Below the pieces are notes generated by a model that was not told where the DNA came from, did not search any database, and worked only from the letters and a program-made list of their open reading frames with translations. Source: Tetranychus cinnabarinus (lineage: Eukaryota > Arthropoda > Arachnida > Trombidiformes > Tetranychidae). Taken from it: DNA of 64,000 nucleotides. The translations under genes were made by a program, and so were the position numbers. Location: NCBI GenBank assembly GCA_022266195.1, contig WHVY01000005.1:1612001-1676000 (forward strand). The letters run 5' to 3'. Shown in pieces: positions 9,735-21,049 of the stretch (positions are counted from its first letter, which is position 1; every line of letters starts with the position of its first letter).

Positions 9735-12700
9735 ATGGGCATGGAGTTCAATAGTGATAAAAACAGTAAGGTATCCTTCACTGGACCTGATGCTAAGGAG
9801 GAGGAAAATCTGGATAATTTATGCAACGAAACTATCTATGAAGTTCTTGGTCAAATATCTGGACAACGACAGTTGGATTCTCCGACCAGCCATGTTGTTT
9901 CTGAAAGAGTACAAAATTTAGCTTCACAAATATATACTGAGCTTCAAAAGATCATCAACAGATTCTCTGATGAAGATGAAATTGTTGGTGGTTTGATGCC
10001 CTTGATTGTGAATGTCCTGGAATCATTGGATATCGCATTAATTGAATCACAACAATTGCAAGTTGAATTGGAGCTATGTAAAGATGACAATGAACAGTTG
10101 GTATCTGCCTTTGACAAAGAAAAGGCTATCAAAAAACGAATCGAGCAAAAGTTATTGGAATATGAGTTTCAATCTGAAGATGAGAGGCAACAATATGCTC
10201 AAAAAATCAATTCACTCGAAAACATTGTCAAAATGTTGGAGTTGAAAGCCAAAAATTCAGCTGATCATGGTAAGTTAACTTAAATTCAATAAACAAACAG
10301 ATGGAATACTGGTTGACCTGATAAGATTATCTCCAAAAATTTCAATGAAAGTTAATCAAGTTTTTTTATCGTTCTATTATTTACAACTTTTGTTTAAAGT
10401 CAAGTGTTACAGTTAAATTTTGGATTGTCTGATGTCTCTTTTTTGTATTTGTTTTGATTTACTTCACCATTATTCAACTTTTATCCTCGATTATTGTTTT
10501 TCAATCTAGCAACTCATGAAATCCATTTCCATTTGACTTTAATGTCCTGATTGTATGAGAAACCTGACGCTATCCCCAATTGTTTTGTTAGCATAAACAT
10601 TCGAAGCTCTTTAGTTACAGTAATTATTATTTCTTCGTTTGTTTTTGTGAGTTTCTCTTGTCCCCGATCTTTATTATTAGTGATTCATTTATTAAAATTA
10701 AGTGAACGCTTGAAGTAACCTCTTCATTACTTCAGTAATCATTCATTACTGTTATCATTATAATCGGCAATTTATTTCATTTTGTTAATCAATCTCTCTC
10801 ATTTGTATTAACTAAATGAAAAATTAGTTTGATCCAGGGCATTATTTCACATTTCTTGTGTTGTTTTCAGGAGAAAAGTTCAACCATTTGTTCTCAGATG
10901 GATGCTTAATAGAGTGATTTAAAAACAATTTTTTAATCCTACGTATTTATTTATAGCTTCAAGATTGGAGGAAAAAGAGCAAGAACTGAAAACCGAAAAT
11001 TCCAAGCTTCATACTCGTTATAATGACCTACTTCGAAGCCACTGTGATCTTATGGAACGTATGAAAATATTAATTGGAGGTGATGATGATACTGGTCAGA
11101 CTAATATAGTTCCATCGAGTAATAACAAGCCAACAACATCCAGAAAGTCTGATGTTGAATCCTATTCTAGTCATAGCGAAGAAGTCGACATCAACATGCC
11201 CTCTAAAAATCTGACCTCAGCTATTATGGGACCTCGTCAGGCCTGGATCGATACTGACTTATCACTTGAAGATGCTTCTATAATTGAAGAAGTAGATGAA
11301 ATTCCCCGAGATCGTGAAAAGGACAGAGAAATGAACAGTCTTACAGGTAATGCATATTTTAGATTTGTAGCATTTCGATTTCAATTGTGAATAACCCGTT
11401 CTCATGGGTTTTTATAATTTCATCTGATTGATTGATTCACTTTCTTAATTCTTAATTTTTCTTTAGGTCGAATTTCACACCAGGATAAATATGCCTCATC
11501 TGGTATGCTAAATCTTATCATCTTCAACAAATTCATTTTACATTTCCTCGTTTCGTTTTCACTGTGTCATCATTTAGTCTTCGCTCTCGTTCATAACCAA
11601 AGTAGATTTTTGTTTAAAAGTAGATTTTATTTTTAATAACTTCCAATTCATGATTGGATTTTTTCCAGCCAATTTTTTCTTGTTGGAGTCATTTAGTTCT
11701 GACTATCCAGTTTATCCCACTGTCTTTTCAAGGCAAATAGCAGTTCGAGTTCTCTGTAACTTAATTTTCAGATTGTTTGCCTTATTTGATTATTGAGATA
11801 TTTTAAGGGCAACAAATATTGAATTTTCACCTCGAACTGAAATTATGAACAATAATGATGCCCTAAATTTTACCTTTCTCTTGATTTTTCAACAACGTAT
11901 GTGTTATATTTTTATGCTGATTATGTTTTTTATTTATTATTAATCCCATTGTTCACATGATTATTGCAGTTACGGATAACTTTTTCGGTGAGTAATCTAT
12001 TCTATTTTTGCTTCTCTTTTTCCTATCACACTCATATTTAATAATGAAGTTTGTATTTTAATTTCGTTCAGGTATGGAGAAAGAAGTACAAAACCTTATA
12101 CGGGAAAATGATGAACTATTGGCGACCAAGAATGCTCTCAATATTGTTAAGGATGATCTTATAGTCAAAGTTGACGAACTTCAAAGTGACTTAACTATGT
12201 CTAGGGAAGAAGTTCAACAATTAACCGCCGTTAAAGATAAACTGAAATCACGTATCGCGCAATTAGAAGATGAACTAAAGAAAACTAAAGAAGAACTTAA
12301 TGAAGTTAAGCAGAAAGTTACAGCCCAACCTCAGGTATTTTGGATTCTATTTTAAAATTACATACAATGTTAAGAAGACATGAACAGAATAAAAAAAATC
12401 TATAAATTGATTTATTCTTGAATAGGATGATGAGGAAGGAACACCTATGACTCAACGTAAACGCTTCACTCGTATGGAAATGGCTCGAGTTTTAATGGAA
12501 CGAAATCATTACAAAGAAAGGTTAATCGAATTACAAGAAGCCATAAGATGGACCGAGCTGATTCGTGCCAGTAAAACAGAAGGAGAGAAAAAATCTGTCT
12601 GGAAATTGTAAGTGTAGCATTATAATAATTGATATTGACTAACATAGATCATTAATTTTAAAGAATTAACCACATTTAATATTTGTAATCTTTATCTTTA

Positions 12701-14939
12701 TTAACGCTGCCTTTAAAGTGGAAGAAATTTCTCCAGGTATTCTTGTGATTAGAAAATTTAAAAAATTAACCCCGTTATTGAATTGTTAAACAGTGTTTGA
12801 AAATGATTTCTCACATTTATCTTTCTCTTTTACAGTTTAAGTAACTTCTTCGGGACTACCGGAGGCACCTTACCTAAAGAGGGTAATAGAAGCCCAGTTA
12901 AAACTGCTATTCGTTATGGTACTTCTAATCCAGATCAAGTAACACCAGCCCTTGAAGCTATGAAAAGAAGATCTCGTACACAACATTCTGGTGATCTTGT
13001 GCTTCTCATGGATGCAGATATTTCCAGTGAAAGAGCAAGATCATTGAAAGCAGTTCGTGCTCATGTTCCTCGAACCAATGGAGATCGTATCATGGCTTAT
13101 GGTTGGAGTATAGCTGGAAGTGGTAAAGAATCAAGTGAAAGTTCTGTTGAGGGTGGCACGTATCTCACTTCTCTAGGTTTACGCCATGCCTCTGTTCCTG
13201 TACCAATTTATTGTAGACCATTAAATAACGATGATTTGGGTTTGAAGATATGGTGTGCTGCCGCTGTTGATTTAACTGGAGGAGAAGCTGGATTCCCTGG
13301 TAATCAAAATGCAAAAGCTGAAACCCCGACTGCGGAAAAGGTTTCAATAGCAGCTATTGCTGACTTAGAGAATGAAATAGGCGCAGCAATAAATGACCAA
13401 AATGATTTTCCAGATGCCAAAAAGTTGTCAACATTTGCTTGGATTTGCAGTGTCAGCAATTCAAAGAGTAAAGTCAACATTGTCAATATAAAGAATAATC
13501 CAAGTGAATTTTTGGATTCATTTACAGTTAAAACACATCTTTTATGCATTGCCTCTATTCCTGGAGCCAAGAATAATGATATTTATGATTATAATGATAT
13601 TGATTTAGATAATATCAAGATTGTCGAAATAGATCCACCTCAACAGCAACCATCGCCAGTACCACCTTCAAATAATGAGAAGATTGAAACTGTACAAGCT
13701 AAAGATGCCTTAAAAGTTTCATTTGAAGATGAAAAGGATGATCTACTTTCAAAAGAGGCTATCTCCAAGAATGTACAGTTGGAAAAATTGACTGAATATG
13801 TTGCCTACACAGAGCCACCTTCTCCGTCAGTCTCTGATGACATTCAAACATCGAATACAACAGTTTACCAACCCATGTCAACATGTTTACCGACAATGTG
13901 GCTTGGAGGACAAAATTGCATGCTTTATGTCCATTCAGGTCTCGCTCAGTGGTCGCATTGTATTTGTAGTGTTAGACTTCCTGATTCAATTCTCCAAATT
14001 GTCCATTTCAAGGGACGAGTTTTCGTAGCTTTGGCCAATGGGCAGTGTTGTATATTTGTAAGATCGCCAACAAATGGCTGTTGGGATTTCTCTAAATATC
14101 TTATTATTGATATGAGTAAAGCCAATTCACTTTCAAGCGACAGTGTCAATAAAAATGGATCTGGTAATTCAGGATCAGGAACATCTTCTCCAGCCAGCAC
14201 TGCTACCGCTTCCTACAGTATAAGATGTATGGAAGTGACCAAAACTTCTGTCTGGCTTGGTTATCGTAATATGGTTTATATTCTTGATCCTGTTGCGCTC
14301 AAAATTATTCATTCCTTAACTGTACATCCAAGAAAAGAAACTCAAGTTCGTCAACTTGCTGCCATGGGTGATGGAGTTTGGTGCAGTATCCGTTTGGATT
14401 CAACTCTTCGCCTTTATTCAGCTCTTAAACCTTATCAGCATCTTCAAGATGTTGATATAGAACCTTATGTTTCTAAAATGCTATCCTCCAAAGCTTTTTC
14501 CTTCATTCGAGTAACAGCTCTCCGAGCCAGCAACAATCGCCTTTGGATTGGAACAGCTAATGGAGTTATATTAAGTATACCCTGTGATAAAATCAGGTCG
14601 ACCAACGTTGATTCCCCTTCTAATGAAAGTTCAAGCGGCAATTCACTTAAATCCAGCGATTCTACAAATCATAAAACACCTACATCGTCCTCACTAGTCT
14701 CTGAAAGTGATGTTGGACCCATTTCAATAGCCACTTTCATTCCTAAATGTAATCCATCACAATCTCAACTGTCTTATCATGGCCACAAAGATGCAGTTAA
14801 ATTTTTCTTAATGGCAAAAAATTTGATTACAAGTGGAGGTGAAGGATACATTGATTTTAGACTTAATCCTGAAGAAGAGTCCAACTCATTATCTAAGGGT
14901 GATCGTTCCCATCTCATTGTTTGGGAATTGAATTCATAG
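9735..14939 (+). CDS. JNK-interacting protein 3/4 (Sunday driver) scaffold
   Basis: JIP3/JIP4 proteins are coiled-coil scaffolds linking kinesin-1, dynein/dynactin and JNK-pathway kinases to transported vesicles and lysosomes. Exons: 9735-10269, 10957-11346, 11467-11502, 11970-11987, 12072-12334, 12426-12607 and 12836-14939. They join in frame to 1,175 residues, close to Drosophila Sunday driver. ATG 9735 is the first in frame after a TAA at 9699. Visible parts: RH1 domain at about residues 53-140 (VVSERVQNLASQIY, LMPLIVNVLESLD), a leucine-zipper coiled coil in exon 5, RH2 at about 415-474 (RFTRMEMARVLMERNHYKER), then a C-terminal beta-propeller from about 825 (TMWLGGQNCMLYVHS, LTVHPRKETQVRQLA, HLQDVDIEPYVSKML, LITSGGEGYIDFR). 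Exon 4 is an 18-nt microexon whose residues (VTDNFFG with its neighbours) match the family's conserved block before the zipper, so it is real. The gene diverges from V-ATPase a. Confidence 0.96.
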
Positions 14940-15682
14940 ACTGGTCATCATTTCATCAAATAAGCATAATTTTAAATTAAATCGTTTATTTCTTTTCCCG
15001 TCGTTATACTTTCCCGCTCCAAAGTACTGTACAGAGGCTGCAATCATTTGATTTATCCAAGTTTCACTAAAGCAGATGTATTGTCGATTTTGACCTTTAA
15101 TGTTAACTTTACTGACTCTCTTTTTCAAAGAAACACGCTCTTTTCTTTTATCTAATTGATTACATATTTAATATATTGATTGTTAATAAACAATTTTCGT
15201 CAGTCTTCAAACGACTAAAGAAACAATAAAAAAAAGTTTTATCCCTATTGATTCATTTGCTTTTACAAGACTACTGACTATTTGAAATTAAAGATTACTT
15301 TTAATTCATCCATTGAAATCACAAAAAAAAAATGTTTTACAAATCCGAATTCATATCAGAATGAAAAGAAATCTAACAATTTTGATAAACTCTCAAACAA
15401 AACTCTATTATAATTGTTTGACCTATTAATCTTACCTCTTTTCGACCTTTTCTCTACGATTATTGTTTTGTTTCTATTTGATCTTTCAGTCCGCAAAACA
15501 ATATGCGATTTGCACCAAAGAAATTCGATTATTTATATTATTTATCTTAAGAATTAAGCTCAGGCTATGAACAATTGTCCAAAACTTTGGTTGAAACCAG
15601 CCTTGTTGAGATTGTTTTGGATCCAATGATTTGATCCGAATATCTAGTCAATTTTTATCAAGTACCATTGTTGTTATTTATG
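14940..15682. other. 3' flank of the scaffold gene; no gene seen
   Basis: AT-rich sequence with several poly(A) runs. AATAAA at 15185-15190 and again near 15226 could end the scaffold transcript. No coding potential or repeat structure is apparent up to the MITE. Confidence 0.5.
15185..15190 (+). terminator. Candidate polyadenylation signal of the JIP3/4 gene
   Basis: AATAAA about 245 bases after the stop at 14937-14939, in an A/T-rich context. Confidence 0.4.
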
Positions 15683-16148
15683 TTAGACTCCGAAGTCAGT
15701 CGTTTTTTCAACGACTGACTGACTGGGGGTTTTATCGACTGGCGGTCGACTCGAGTCGAATCAGTCGACTTTCACTCAAAACGACTGGCGGTCGACTCAT
15801 TTCGACTTAAAGCCCAATTTTTGAGGGGGTAAGAGGGGGTATTTAAGAGACGATCTAGAAACAAACAAGAAAGTACATCTTCTACCTTAAAATGATCTTT
15901 TTAGTTAATATATTAGCTTTTTTATTTAATATCAAAATCATCGCAGATCTACGTTACATGTTCAAAGTTGCAATGAATAAACTTATTTAAAAAAAATTGT
16001 TGAAAAAATGACGTGTTTGGCGCTTAAACTCACATTTTGAGTGAACTGAGTCGACTAAGTCGACTCAGTCGATACCTCAATCAACTGGCGCTCAGTCGAA
16101 TCTTCATCAACTGACTCAGCGGCTCAATCGACTGACTTCGGAGTCTAA
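15683..16148. mobile_element. 466-bp MITE with CGACT-rich inverted ends
   Basis: The ends are exact inverted repeats of 20 bases (TTAGACTCCGAAGTCAGTCG). TTTATG flanks both ends (15677-15682 and 16149-16154) as a direct repeat. If the terminal TTA/TAA is not part of the element, the repeat can be read as nine bases, TTTATGTTA. The terminal 100-130 bases on each side are packed with CGACT/AGTCG motifs, like the subterminal transposase-binding clusters of hAT or Mutator-type elements. The core is AT-rich and non-coding. It inserted immediately 5' of the NUDT14-like gene, so that gene's upstream region now begins inside the element. Confidence 0.85.
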
Positions 16149-16232
16149 TTTATGTTAACCAAAAGTCTAATCAATCGAGCCTTTCTTCGTCATTTAAGTG
16201 ACCAGTATTGTTTACAATTTTTTATCGTGAAA

Positions 16233-17358
16233 ATGTCAGATAATCAAGCACCTAAAGTAGTTGGAATATCACCAATTGGTCCTTCTGGTTCTAACTATAT
16301 CAAACCTATCAGATTAAAGTATACACTGGTAAGTCTTGATCTGATGATTGTTAAATGTTTTTCTCTACTTCTTTCGACCTTTTCTCGGTCAATTTCGGTT
16401 TGATATTTTAAATTTTTATGGTTCATATTATTGTTTAGGATGGCAAAGAATTGGCTTGGGATTGTGTCAAGGCTCACGACAGGTAATTACAATTAGCTTG
16501 AATTTTCATTTCGTTTGAAACTTGTTTTCTCTTCATTTCTATGTTTCCAGCGTTGCCATCATTCTCTATCACAAAGAAAGGAATAAGCTGATTTTTGTAA
16601 AACAATTCAGACCCTCATTGATTCTATCTTCAGCTTTGAAGCTAGATGCTGAGAATGGAATAATTGAAGCAGATCCAAAAATTGATGGATATACATTGGA
16701 AATGTGTGCTGGAATCATCGATAAACCTGGTAAGTAAATTTTTGTGTTAAAAGTAGCAGTTGATCATTTGTTTCTGTTTACAGGGTTAAGCCATGAAGAG
16801 ATAGCCAAGGAAGAAGTGTTGGAGGAAACTGGATATGACATACCAGTTAGGTAAATTGCAAATTCGTTAGTTTAGGATGCACCGTTCGATTTTCAAACTC
16901 GTTAATGTTCTTTTTATCCATTTTTTTCAGTTCACTAAAATTTGTCACTTCATCACGGTCTAGTGTTGGATTACAAGCTTCTTTGCATTCAATTTTCTAC
17001 GCTGAAGTCATGTAAGGATAACTTTAATTGAGTCAAGTAATTGTTCCTTTTTACCGATTATATTTTAACTATTCAATCCTAAAGTGACGCACAACGAGTC
17101 AATCATGGAGGCGGAGTTGATAATGAAAGAATTGAAGTTGTCGAGTAAGTATGATTGATTATGATTATCCTTTTAAGTTTCTTTAACAATTTCCAGTTAA
17201 CTCTTAATACACTCTTTATACACTCCAGATTATCGATTGAAGAGTCTCGCAAATTACTTTGGTGTCACGATAAAGATGTACAATATTCACGACCAGCGCA
17301 CATGTTATTGGGCTTATCTTGGTTTATTTACGAATATTATCCCAAAAATCATTCTTAA
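16233..17358 (+). CDS. NUDT14: NUDT14-like Nudix hydrolase (UDP-sugar pyrophosphatase)
   Basis: NUDT14 hydrolyses UDP-glucose and ADP-ribose-type substrates in the cytosol. Exons: 16233-16328, 16439-16482, 16551-16729, 16784-16850, 16931-17011, 17085-17144 and 17229-17358. They join in frame to 218 residues (human about 222). Family blocks: KELAWDCVKAHDSVAIILYH, FVKQFRPSL, LEMCAGIIDKPG, then the Nudix box around IAKEEVLEETGYDI with its catalytic glutamates, then HGGGVDNERIEVVEL and a C-terminal LLGLSWFIYEYYP. The first Nudix-box arginine is replaced by glutamate (human NUDT14 also lacks Arg there). An in-frame ATG at 16152 would add 27 residues with a weakly mitochondrial-like composition (MLTKSLINRAFLRHL). 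It lies in the MITE's target-site duplication, just after an in-frame TAA in the element. I prefer 16233 because it fits family length. Confidence 0.93.
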
Positions 17359-17415
17359 TTCAAATGATATGGACTTTGTAACTCTAGATTCCAATAATTG
17401 ACCTCTTTTACTTTG

Positions 17416-17421
17416 AATAAA
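17416..17421 (+). terminator. Polyadenylation signal of the NUDT14-like gene
   Basis: AATAAA 58 bases after the stop codon that ends at 17358, a normal spacing for a compact 3' UTR. Confidence 0.6.
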
Positions 17422-17812
17422 CTATTCTATTATATTATATATAAATAGTCATTAAAATACTTTGATACAAGTATAATTGAATTCATCCAAGCTCATTCAT
17501 TGCTTCCCTTTACCATATCTCATAGCTTACGAATTCAGCAGAGTTCAAAATGAGGCTATTAATGATAAATGACTTATTTTATTAGTCATCTAATGTGAAC
17601 TGAACATAAATTCATTAATGAACATGTTAAGCCAACAGAATCTCACAATATCTTACTAGCTTTACAACTTATTACTATTTTTAGATAATTTTCGAGAGTA
17701 TCTTGAATGAAAATTCAAAAAATCTGATTATCTGAATCAGATCTCATTATATTGAAGTTTAAACGAGCTCCAACTTGAAAATTTGTTCGAATATACATGA
17801 TTAGAAATTTTT

Positions 17813-17846
17813 TTACACTGCATGAATAAATTTTCATGCAGTGTAA
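17813..17846. repeat. Perfect 14-bp hairpin
   Basis: TTACACTGCATGAA is followed after six bases by its exact reverse complement. It stands alone about 170-200 bp left of the composite repeat. The stem is too short and the loop too small for a typical miRNA precursor. A relic of a small inverted-repeat element is possible. Confidence 0.6.
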
Positions 17847-18065
17847 TGATTCATTTGAAATCAATCATAACAAAATGCTCGGAAACTAGTGTATAAGACT
17901 TTCTTTTGAGTAAGAGTTCGGTGAAAAAATCTGATGCCTCAATGGTACAAAAAGAGGCCAAAGTTTAAATTTTGAACCCAATTTTGTCAAATATCGTACA
18001 CGAGAGAAACTTTTCAAATCCACAAATGGAAGCAGTTGTATTCCCAGTTCGAACCGATGCATACA

Positions 18066-18716
18066 ATTTCATCTCAAAATCATAAAGATCGGAGCTATCT
18101 ATTTAACTTTAAATATGTTAAATCTTGGTCTCAATAGTAAATGTTTGATTGCTAATTGTTGGTGTCCAGTGGATGATTTAGAGCGAATCCATATGGCATT
18201 GAGACGAGGTACAGAAAGGAGTGGATCATCTGTACGGTCCATTCTCCATGAATGTCTGGAGATGCTGGCCATGGTTTACTAATGTTTCTTTTTGCTCTTT
18301 GGATGTGTTCAAAAGAGCAGTCGATTGCAGCCCAGGCTAAGGGTAACGAAATTTTCAAAACATTCTTTGGTGGACGATATTTGATTCTGTTGATGGGTCT
18401 CTTCTCAATATACTCAGTATACAGGTTTCATTTATAATGATATATTCTCTAAGTCAGTGAACATTTTCAGATCATCATGGAAAGCAACAACTTTGCCTAA
18501 AACAGGACTTTGCGTACTCTCATTCTGTATATTCCTTGATGTTATGCCACAAAACATACTTTTAAGGAAGCAAAATGATCTTCATATGCATTCATCTAAT
18601 GGTGAAAATCACAATGGTGAAGAATCAAGTATGACAAGGGAGAGTTCATGTGCCGCAACTACGAGTGAAGGACCTGGTCATCGTCATGATGGTCTTTTTG
18701 ATCTTTGAGACACAAT
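18066..18716 (+). pseudogene. V-ATPase subunit a gene fragment (captured, internally deleted)
   Basis: It is a close match to exon 5 of V-ATPase a at 4909-8706, starting near the codons for AIYLTLNMFNLD and ending near GDTII. One 59-nt run (18354-18412) is identical to the parent (complement of 6038-6096). Two internal stretches are missing: about 50 codons between SILN and MFGDAGHG, with an ATG at the parental junction, and about 160-170 codons between PKTGL and DVM..LLRKQNDL. The frame is further broken by a small insertion near 18413 and by substitutions. Both large deletions also occur in the copy at 51 kb, so they predate the duplication. It cannot encode a functional subunit. Confidence 0.9.
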
Positions 18717-18967
18717 TATTGATCAAGAGGGAAAACACTCGCTTTAGTCTACTTCTCTTTGATCAAAATAAGCTAAATCAAGATTCCTTTGCTTTAAATT
18801 TGAGTAAAACATTACAGCAGCCGTAAATGGTCTTGCCGTAGAAGCGTCCCTTTTACTTGCATATTTATAATAAAACCAGATGAATGTTATTTGTGGCTTG
18901 TAATTTATAATAAATTTGTGATAAATGAAGACAAGAATAGTTAAAAGAAATGAGCTACCAATTTTCT

Positions 18968-19085
18968 ATTAATTCCAATAAAATAGTCTACTAATATTTC
19001 TTCTTGCTCTTTGGATGTGTTTAAAAGAGCAATCGATTGTAGCCCAGGCTAAGGGTAACGACATTATATTAATTCCAATAAAATA
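18968..19085 (+). repeat. V-ATPase a mini-fragment flanked by 18-bp direct repeats
   Basis: ATTAATTCCAATAAAATA occurs at 18968-18985 and again at 19068-19085. Between them lie 82 bases derived from the V-ATPase a codons for MFLFALWMCLKEQSI.AQAKGN. The same arrangement, with diverged repeats, is at 51882-51998. It looks like an insertion with target-site duplication or a repair event that copied a piece of neighbouring V-ATPase sequence. Confidence 0.75.
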
Positions 19086-20716
19086 CTTAGCTGTACAATT
19101 AATGAAAAGTTTAAACTAAAGTTGATTTTCGCGATGCATTGAGTTTCAATGATTGAGATGTTAAGGTTGCTACTAAAAAGACACAATAAACACATTTGTT
19201 ACATTTATGCACAAATTTACACAAACACTGGAAGAAAAATGGGCAAAAACGGGTAATAATGAATTTCTTCCAAGTTTAGATGCTGTTAGTTTGAAGGTAC
19301 TTAAAAAGTGAGTCCGTGTGGGCTATGCAAAAGTTTCTCTGATCAATATTTTTCGAGTAAATAGAGTTTGAAGTTTAAACTTCGATCGCTTCTTGTACAA
19401 TAGTGGAAGCAAATTTTTTCATGTAACTCATAGTACTGGTGTAACTTTTAATGTACAATCATGAAATGAACTTACTTTGAAACATAAAACTTTCTATTTT
19501 CTGTAAAACAGATAACTTCGATTTTCCGTTAAAGTGACCGCATTCTTGTCCTGTAAGAGTTAGATAGTTGGTACTTATTATCTGTCGCTAAAAATTGTGT
19601 GTGAACATCAAAAATCGAATAATTTGTTCCCTTTACCCATAGTTCTCTTGATTTTGACCATTAACCTAAAAACTTTGTACCTCTATATATCGGGAATGGC
19701 ATCACTTTCAATCATCATTCTTAGGCCAAACATTAGATTTTATTATGGGCTATAAAATAATATGATTTAATATCCAATAAAATTTGATTTGATTCATCTT
19801 TAATGAATATACTTCTAACACATAAGATTCGTGGCTGAGAAACCAGTCAACTTTATAAAATAATCTGGTAATCAAGCTCAAATCTGGTAACATTAGCAAT
19901 ACAATGCTAGAACTTTTTCTGCAGAATCTGGAATAGTTTAACATTTCAAAACATCATAGTCCATAATAAAATCTAATGTTTGGCCTAAGAATGATGATTG
20001 AAAGTGATGCCATTCCCGATATATAGAGGTACAAAGTTTTTAGGTTAATGGTCAAAATCAAGAGAACTATGGGTAAAGGGAACAAATTATTCGATTTTTG
20101 ATGTTCACACACAATTTTTAGCGACAGATAATAAGTACCAACTATCTAACTCTTACAGGACAAGAATGCGGTCACTTTAACGGAAAATCGAAGTTATCTG
20201 TTTTACAGAAAATAGAAAGTTTTATGTTTCAAAGTAAGTTCATTTCATGATTGTACATTAAAAGTTACACCAGTACTATGAGTTACATGAAAAAATTTGC
20301 TTCCACTATTGTACAAGAAGCGATCGAAGTTTAAACTTCAAACTCTATTTACTCGAAAAATATTGATCAGAGAAACTTTTGCATAGCCCACACGGACTCA
20401 CTTTTTAAGTACCTTCAAACTAACAGCATCTAAACTTGGAAGAAATTCATTATTACCCGTTTTTGCCCATTTTTCTTCCAGTGTTTGTGTAAATTTGTGC
20501 ATAAATGTAACAAATGTGTTTATTGTGTCTTTTTAGTAGCAACCTTAACATCTCAATCATTGAAACTCAATGCATCGCGAAAATCAACTTTAGTTTAAAC
20601 TTTTCATTAATTGTACAGCTAAGTATTTTATTGGAATTAATATAATGTCGTTACCCTTAGCCTGGGCTACAATCGATTGCTCTTTTAAACACATCCAAAG
20701 AGCAAGAAGAAATATT
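18993..20716. repeat. 756-bp near-perfect inverted repeat around a 212-bp spacer
   Basis: Left arm 18993-19748, right arm 19961-20716, spacer 19749-19960. The arms are exactly equal in length and I found no mismatch in the stretches I compared. They include part of a foldback-element arm and, outermost, the V-ATPase mini-fragment of 18993-19067. The related unit at 52088-53465 has the same spacer but visibly diverged arms, so these arms are much younger or have been homogenised. A transcript would fold into a long hairpin. A palindromic assembly artefact is conceivable, but the diverged sequences right outside both arms argue against a simple one. Confidence 0.9.
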
Positions 20717-20870
20717 GGTAAATCATGGCCAGCATCTCCAAACATTAGATTGAGAATGAATGGTACAGAAGATCCTTTCTGTACCTCGTCTCAATGCCAT
20801 GTGGATTCGCTCTAAATTATCCACTGTCGACATAGTCAAAGTTATATAGATAGCTTTGATTTTTATGACT
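20642..20870 (-). pseudogene. Antisense V-ATPase subunit a fragment
   Basis: Read on the minus strand it runs through codons for DNLERIHMALRRGTER, a junction at the same place as in the other two copies (ILN to MFGDAGH), then MFGDAGHD and LALWMCLKEQSIVAQAKGN-like sequence. It is shorter than the sense copies: the stretch encoding FNLDLTSKCLIAECW is also lost. Its distal 75 bases (20642-20716) are part of the right arm of the inverted repeat. Confidence 0.85.
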
Positions 20871-21049
20871 TTTGAAATCAAATTGCAAAAATCGGTTTGA
20901 AAATTAGACAATAAAAAGAGCAAAACTTTTGACTTTGGACTCAGAGTGGAGATTTGGCCCGTTTGTAAGCATGAGGCAACTGAATCCATTTGTGCAATTG
21001 AATGCATTGAAAGGATTATTGTCAAAAAATATAATAACTTTCGAGTCAA

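Noticed and set aside
19749..19960. Spacer of the inverted repeat as a possible gene or RNA
   Set aside because: The spacer is shared and diverged among three family copies with no open frame or conserved structure; it is simply the core of the repeat unit.
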